In this document: positions 5,941 to 6,037 of the stretch, piece by piece
How the letters are laid out: every line of letters starts with the position of its first letter
Position numbering within the stretch: the first letter of the stretch is position 1
Assembly (NCBI GenBank): GCA_002282555.1
Contig: NCJR01000136.1
Coordinates: 1 to 6,037, forward strand
Direction of reading: 5' to 3'
Length of the DNA stretch: 6,037 bases
Source: Rhodobacterales bacterium 34-62-10
Lineage (GTDB): Bacteria > Pseudomonadota > Alphaproteobacteria > Rhodobacterales > Rhodobacteraceae
Position numbers and translations under genes: made by a program
The notes under the pieces: model-generated
What the model was told of the DNA's origin: nothing
Seen by the model: the letters and a program-made list of their open reading frames with translations, nothing else
The model's database searches: none

Positions 5941-6037
5941 AGTTGGATGGTATCGCGCGGGTTTGGTCCCGCGGAAGGGTTTGTCCGCTCCGGCTGTCAG
6001 GCCGGAACGGAGGCAGAGAGGAATTGTTGCAATCGTT
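5941..6037 (-). promoter_or_regulatory. Upstream leader of the transporter operon with two stem-loops
   Basis: This 97-nt region upstream of the binding-protein gene shows no coding frame I can support. On the minus strand it holds two consecutive stems: CCGTTCCGGC with GCCGGAGCGG (plus coordinates 5985-6010, 10 bp with one G-U, loop 6 nt) and CGCGGG with CCCGCG (5956-5973, 6 bp, loop 6 nt). Then come the start-deciding GGAG at 5935-5938 and ATG 5927. The stems may be a 5' leader structure or the end of an upstream gene's terminator; neither is followed by a U-run. A promoter, if present, would lie at or beyond the right edge. Confidence 0.35.

Noticed and set aside
5130..5942. Plus-strand open frame opposite the binding protein
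   Set aside because: The minus strand carries a signal peptide and family signatures; the plus frame has none.
1..6037. CRISPR arrays, tRNA or rRNA genes, insertion sequences
   Set aside because: No regularly spaced repeats, no cloverleaf-like sequence and no transposase or terminal inverted repeats were seen on either strand.

Overview
The window is GC-rich (roughly 60% or more by eye), with tightly packed genes all on the minus strand. The families present and the codon use fit an alphaproteobacterium, most likely a Rhodobacterales/Roseobacter-type organism. That placement is inferred from gene content and family resemblance; there is no rRNA or other marker gene here.

Layout in transcription order (minus strand, right to left): a possibly structured 5' leader (about 5941-6010); a periplasmic amino-acid-type solute-binding protein (5927-5199); a strong hairpin (5189-5153); two ABC permease subunits joined by a 4-nt ATGA overlap (5103-4219 and 4222-3416); an AT-rich regulatory region with nested inverted repeats (about 3310-3415); a full-length glutamine-synthetase-family ligase (3224-1890); a 138-nt gap holding a perfect four-tract G-quadruplex motif; a class I glutamine amidotransferase-like protein (1751-1074); and, one base further on, a second glutamine-synthetase-family ligase (1072 onward) that is cut off near position 210.

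How the genes probably work together (inference): the binding protein and permeases import a polar amino acid, opine or amine-like nitrogen compound. The GS-like ligases probably add a gamma-glutamyl group to an amine, as in the Puu, gamma-glutamylmethylamide or aniline (AtdA1/A2, TdnQ/T) pathways. The amidotransferase-like enzyme would then handle or hydrolyse the gamma-glutamyl product. The transporter ATPase, the oxidase and the aldehyde dehydrogenase expected in such a system are not in the window.

The oddest point is the left end. The second GS-like gene loses its family sequence about two-thirds of the way along. From there to position 1 the base composition changes, and the plus strand carries an open frame whose last residues resemble a segment of Lon protease. 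This looks like a junction between unrelated DNAs, either a chimera or a real rearrangement, and not a natural end of the gene. I see no convincing new biological system. The best leads are the paired GS/amidotransferase cluster, its regulatory repeats, the G-quadruplex motif and the left-end junction.
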